Positions 62,120 through 64,000 of a stretch of DNA of 64,000 bases are shown here, in pieces. The notes beneath the pieces were generated by a model that saw only the letters and a list, made by a program, of their open reading frames with translations, made no database searches and was not told the DNA's origin. The stretch is from Comamonadaceae bacterium (GTDB lineage Bacteria; Pseudomonadota; Gammaproteobacteria; Burkholderiales; Burkholderiaceae): the NCBI GenBank assembly GCA_947374535.1, contig CANCCJ010000005.1:13739-77738 (forward strand), read 5' to 3'. Made by a program: the position numbers and the translations under genes. Within the stretch, counting starts at the first letter, position 1; every line of letters begins with the position of its first letter.

Positions 62120-63388
62120 ATGGCATTGATCGTTCACAAATACGGCGGTACGTCGATGGGCTCGACAGAGCGCATTCGCAACGTCGCCAAGCGCGTGGCC
62201 AAATGGGCCCGTGCCGGCCACCAAATGGTGGTGGTTCCTTCCGCGATGAGCGGTGAGACCAACCGTTTGCTCGGCCTCGCCAAAGAATTGGCACCATCCA
62301 AAGCCGACTCGGCCTACAACCGCGAACTCGACATGTTGGCCTCCACAGGTGAGCAAGCGTCTTCTGCATTGTTGGCCATCGCGTTGCAAGCCGAAGGCCA
62401 GCCCTCAGTCAGCTACGCCGGCTGGCAAGTGCCGATTCGCACCAACAACGCCTACACCAAAGCCCGCATCGAATCGATTGATGATGTGCGTGTGCGTGCC
62501 GACTTGGATGCAGGACGCGTGGTCATCATCACGGGTTTTCAAGGCAAAGACGAAAACGACAACATCACCACTTTGGGCCGCGGCGGTTCTGACACCTCGG
62601 CTGTGGCCGTGGCGGCAGCGCTCAAAGCCAAAGAGTGTTTGATTTACACCGACGTTGATGGTGTGTACACCACCGACCCGCGTGTGGTGCCCGAGGCGCG
62701 TCGCTTAGAAACACTCTGTTTTGAAGAGATGCTGGAAATGGCATCTTTGGGTAGCAAAGTTTTGCAAATTCGGTCGGTCGAATTCGCTGGTAAATACAAG
62801 GTGCCGTTGCGCGTGTTGTCCAGCTTCACCGCGTGGGACATCGACATCAACGAAGAAGCCAAATCAGGCACGTTGATCACCTTTGAGGAAGACGAAAAAA
62901 TGGAACAAGCAATCGTATCGGGCATCGCATTCAACCGCGATGAAGCCAAAATTTCTGTGGTCGGCGTGCCCGACAAGCCAGGCATCGCGTACCAAATTTT
63001 GGGCGCTGTGGCTGAAGCCAACATCGAAGTCGACATGATCATCCAAAACATCAGCAAGGATGGCAAAACCGACTTCAGCTTCACCGTGCACCGCAATGAT
63101 TACGCACGCACCACAGACTTGCTCAAAGAAAAAGTGTTGCCAGCCTTGGGCGCGCATGACGTGCAAGGCGATACCAAGATTTGCAAAGTGTCAATCGTGG
63201 GCATCGGCATGCGCAGCCATGTGGGTGTGGCCAGCAAGATGTTCCGTTCATTGAGCGAAGAGGGCATCAACATCCAAATGATTTCAACCTCTGAAATCAA
63301 GACATCGGTTGTGATCGATGAGAAATACCTGGAACTCGCTGTGCGCGCGTTGCACAAAGCTTTCGATTTGGATCAGCCCGCAGCATAA
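62120..63388 (+). CDS. lysC: aspartate kinase
   Basis: A 422-residue aspartokinase, the first step to lysine, threonine and methionine. It has MALIVHKYGGTSMGSTERIRNVAK (KYGGTS), TGFQGKDENDNITTLGRGGSDTSAVAVAAAL, CLIYTDVDGVYTTDPRVVPEARRL and two ACT domains (NRDEAKISVVGVPDKPGIAYQIL and ICKVSIVGIGMRSHVGVASKMFRSLSEEGINIQMISTSEIK) for allosteric control. It is the monofunctional type. It lies 36 nt after tilS and just before a tRNA-Ser gene. Confidence 0.98.
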   Translation: MALIVHKYGGTSMGSTERIRNVAKRVAKWARAGHQMVVVPSAMSGETNRLLGLAKELAPSKADSAYNRELDMLASTGEQASSALLAIALQAEGQPSVSYAGWQVPIRTNNAYTKARIESIDDVRVRADLDAGRVVIITGFQGKDENDNITTLGRGGSDTSAVAVAAALKAKECLIYTDVDGVYTTDPRVVPEARRLETLCFEEMLEMASLGSKVLQIRSVEFAGKYKVPLRVLSSFTAWDIDINEEAKSGTLITFEEDEKMEQAIVSGIAFNRDEAKISVVGVPDKPGIAYQILGAVAEANIEVDMIIQNISKDGKTDFSFTVHRNDYARTTDLLKEKVLPALGAHDVQGDTKICKVSIVGIGMRSHVGVASKMFRSLSEEGINIQMISTSEIKTSVVIDEKYLELAVRALHKAFDLDQPAA

Positions 63389-63412
63389 GTTGGGGCATAA
63401 TACGGACCTGCT

Positions 63413-63505
63413 GGAAACGTGACCGAGTGGCCGAAGGTGCTCCCCTGCTAAGGGAGTATGGGGTGTAGAGCCTCATCGAGGGTTCGAATCCCTCCGTTTC
63501 CGCCA
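63413..63505 (+). tRNA. tRNA-Ser (anticodon GCU)
   Basis: Ninety-three nt class II tRNA. The acceptor stem GGAAACG/CGTTTCC pairs perfectly, the discriminator is G and CCA is encoded. The anticodon stem CTCCC/GGGAG encloses CTGCTAA with anticodon GCT at 63447-63449, so it reads AGC/AGU. There is a long variable arm, as expected for Ser, and the T arm GGGTTCGAATCCC is canonical. Confidence 0.97.
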
Positions 63506-63513
63506 AGACTGAG

Positions 63514-63545
63514 CCCTAAGTGATTGATTCACTTAGGGTTTTTTC
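63514..63545 (+). terminator. rho-independent terminator after tRNA-Ser
   Basis: CCCTAAGTGA (63514-63523) pairs with TCACTTAGGG (63529-63538) around a 5-nt loop and is followed by a T-run. Confidence 0.9.
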
Positions 63546-63851
63546 TTTTTCACCCGAGTAACAGGGTTAGGTTACCTCACTAGTTACCACTCGGCCTAGG
63601 CCAAGTTCCACGTTTTAGGCCCAAATACAACGACCGTGGACAACCGTGGAATCACAGTGACCAATGTCACCCCGCCAGGGAACTGCTCCATACATTCCCT
63701 GACTGCTCCAGACGCTTTACAACGGTGTCCACTGATATCTTGACGTGGATATACGGCAACCCCATACGTTCGATGACCCACGCCACTGCCCATAAACAGG
63801 CATAAGCCCAGAGATACGTTCACCACATAGACCGTGGGAGACGTTGGATTC
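63546..63851. other. gene-poor stretch between tRNA-Ser and the IS element
   Basis: About 306 bp with no convincing gene. On the minus strand a frame stays open over roughly 50 codons (containing WVIERMGLPY and TVVKRLEQSG) and another over 76 codons, but neither shows a recognised domain or start. Base composition is less GC-rich than the flanks, and it may be the remnant of a mobile element that used the tRNA gene. Confidence 0.4.
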
Positions 63852-64000
63852 TGAATCGCCCCGTCTTTTGAGGAGGCTCCAACCTTTGAGAAGATGGAGC
63901 TATGAGCAAATCAAATCGTTTTTCCCCCGAAGTGCGCGAACGCGCTGTTCGCATGTTGCAAGAGCATCGTGGCGAATACCCTTCCACTTGGGCCGCCATT
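63852..64000 (+). mobile_element. left end of an IS3-family insertion sequence (cut by window edge)
   Basis: TGAATCGCCCCG at 63852 looks like the terminal inverted repeat of IS3-family elements, followed after about 50 nt by a transposase orfA. The right end, the second orf and the target duplication lie outside the window. The exact left boundary could be a few bases upstream. Confidence 0.65.
63902..64000 (+). CDS. IS3-family transposase OrfA, N-terminal part only
   Basis: The ATG at 63902 opens [20 protein letters not shown] followed by [13 protein letters not shown], running off the right edge. [13 protein letters not shown]...WAAI is the start of the helix-turn-helix of IS3-family OrfA transposases. 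GAGG sequence lies upstream. A -1 frameshift product with OrfB would be expected beyond the window. Confidence 0.85.
   Translation, partial: MSKSNRFSPEVRERAVRMLQEHRGEYPSTWAAI

Noticed and set aside
63297..63506. 69-codon minus frame across the tRNA-Ser gene
   Set aside because: It is antisense to the tRNA and to lysC; this well-known sequence (ETEGFEPSMRL...) arises from the tRNA-Ser complement and is a recurring false gene.
63596..63826. 76-codon minus frame next to the IS element
   Set aside because: No start context, no family resemblance and lies in a gene-poor, mobile-element-like stretch.

Overview
The window is a 64 kb piece of a betaproteobacterial chromosome, most likely Burkholderiales and Comamonadaceae-like. 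Signs of this are the glyA-nrdR-fimT/pilV/pilW/pilX/pilE-ribD-ribE-ribBX-ribH-nusB run, the cysS/alkA/accA/tilS/lysC/tRNA-Ser run divergent from a TPR-ppiA-ppiB-lpxH operon, a Bug-family (TctC) binding protein, and a tol operon led by ybgC. Gene density is high, many neighbours overlap by 4 nt, and almost all of it reads as ordinary chromosome. The right edge enters an insertion sequence.

Layout. 1-1145: queE-queD and the start of a haloacid dehalogenase (minus). 1199-2603: a leaderless solute-binding-like protein and a TRIC/UPF0126 channel protein. 2668-13298: a catabolic island for uronic and aldaric acids. It holds uronate dehydrogenase, a TRAP transporter, an SMP-30 lactonase, a Bug-type binding protein, glucarate dehydratase and tartronate semialdehyde reductase as one minus operon, then a LacI regulator and a divergent galactarate dehydratase. 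Two related LacI-type operators sit at the two promoters. 13363-20294: GST, hydrolase, rsuA, a beta-propeller, a polysaccharide deacetylase, a fatty acid hydroxylase-like protein, an EI24 protein and a CinA-like protein. 20305-25214: nitrogen control block glnA (with a sigma-54 promoter)-small gene-ntrB-ntrC. 25211-27900: thyA-folA-DUF4337-xth (minus). 28096-38890: RodZ-like protein, orphan response regulator, FAD oxidase, YihY, metY, CBS protein, aroC, MFS transporter, acyltransferase. 38913-41424: ybgC-tolQ-tolR-tolA. 41428-46557: aminotransferase, nusB and riboflavin genes. 46581-49455: minor pilin genes. 49509-51752: nrdR and glyA with a ZTP riboswitch, separated by two large hairpins. 51777-63388: lytic transglycosylase, DUF349 protein, lpxH-ppiB-ppiA-TPR, cysS, alkA, accA, tilS, lysC. 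63413-64000: tRNA-Ser(GCU), a gene-poor stretch and the left end of an IS3-family element.

How genes work together. The uronate block would import an acidic sugar (TRAP), oxidise it to an aldaro-lactone (Udh), open it (SMP-30), dehydrate galactarate or glucarate (GarD, GudD) and, after an aldolase not found here, reduce tartronate semialdehyde to glycerate (GarR). NtrB/NtrC should drive glnA through the sigma-54 promoter seen upstream.

Most notable: (1) two hairpins between nrdR and glyA share an almost identical loop but have unrelated, perfectly paired stems; (2) accA carries an in-frame amber codon right before a GTG; (3) a full ZTP riboswitch with terminator precedes glyA; (4) RibB is fused to a GTP cyclohydrolase II-like domain lacking its zinc cysteines; (5) the minor pilin cluster has no pilY1. 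I found no CRISPR array, prophage or rRNA gene.
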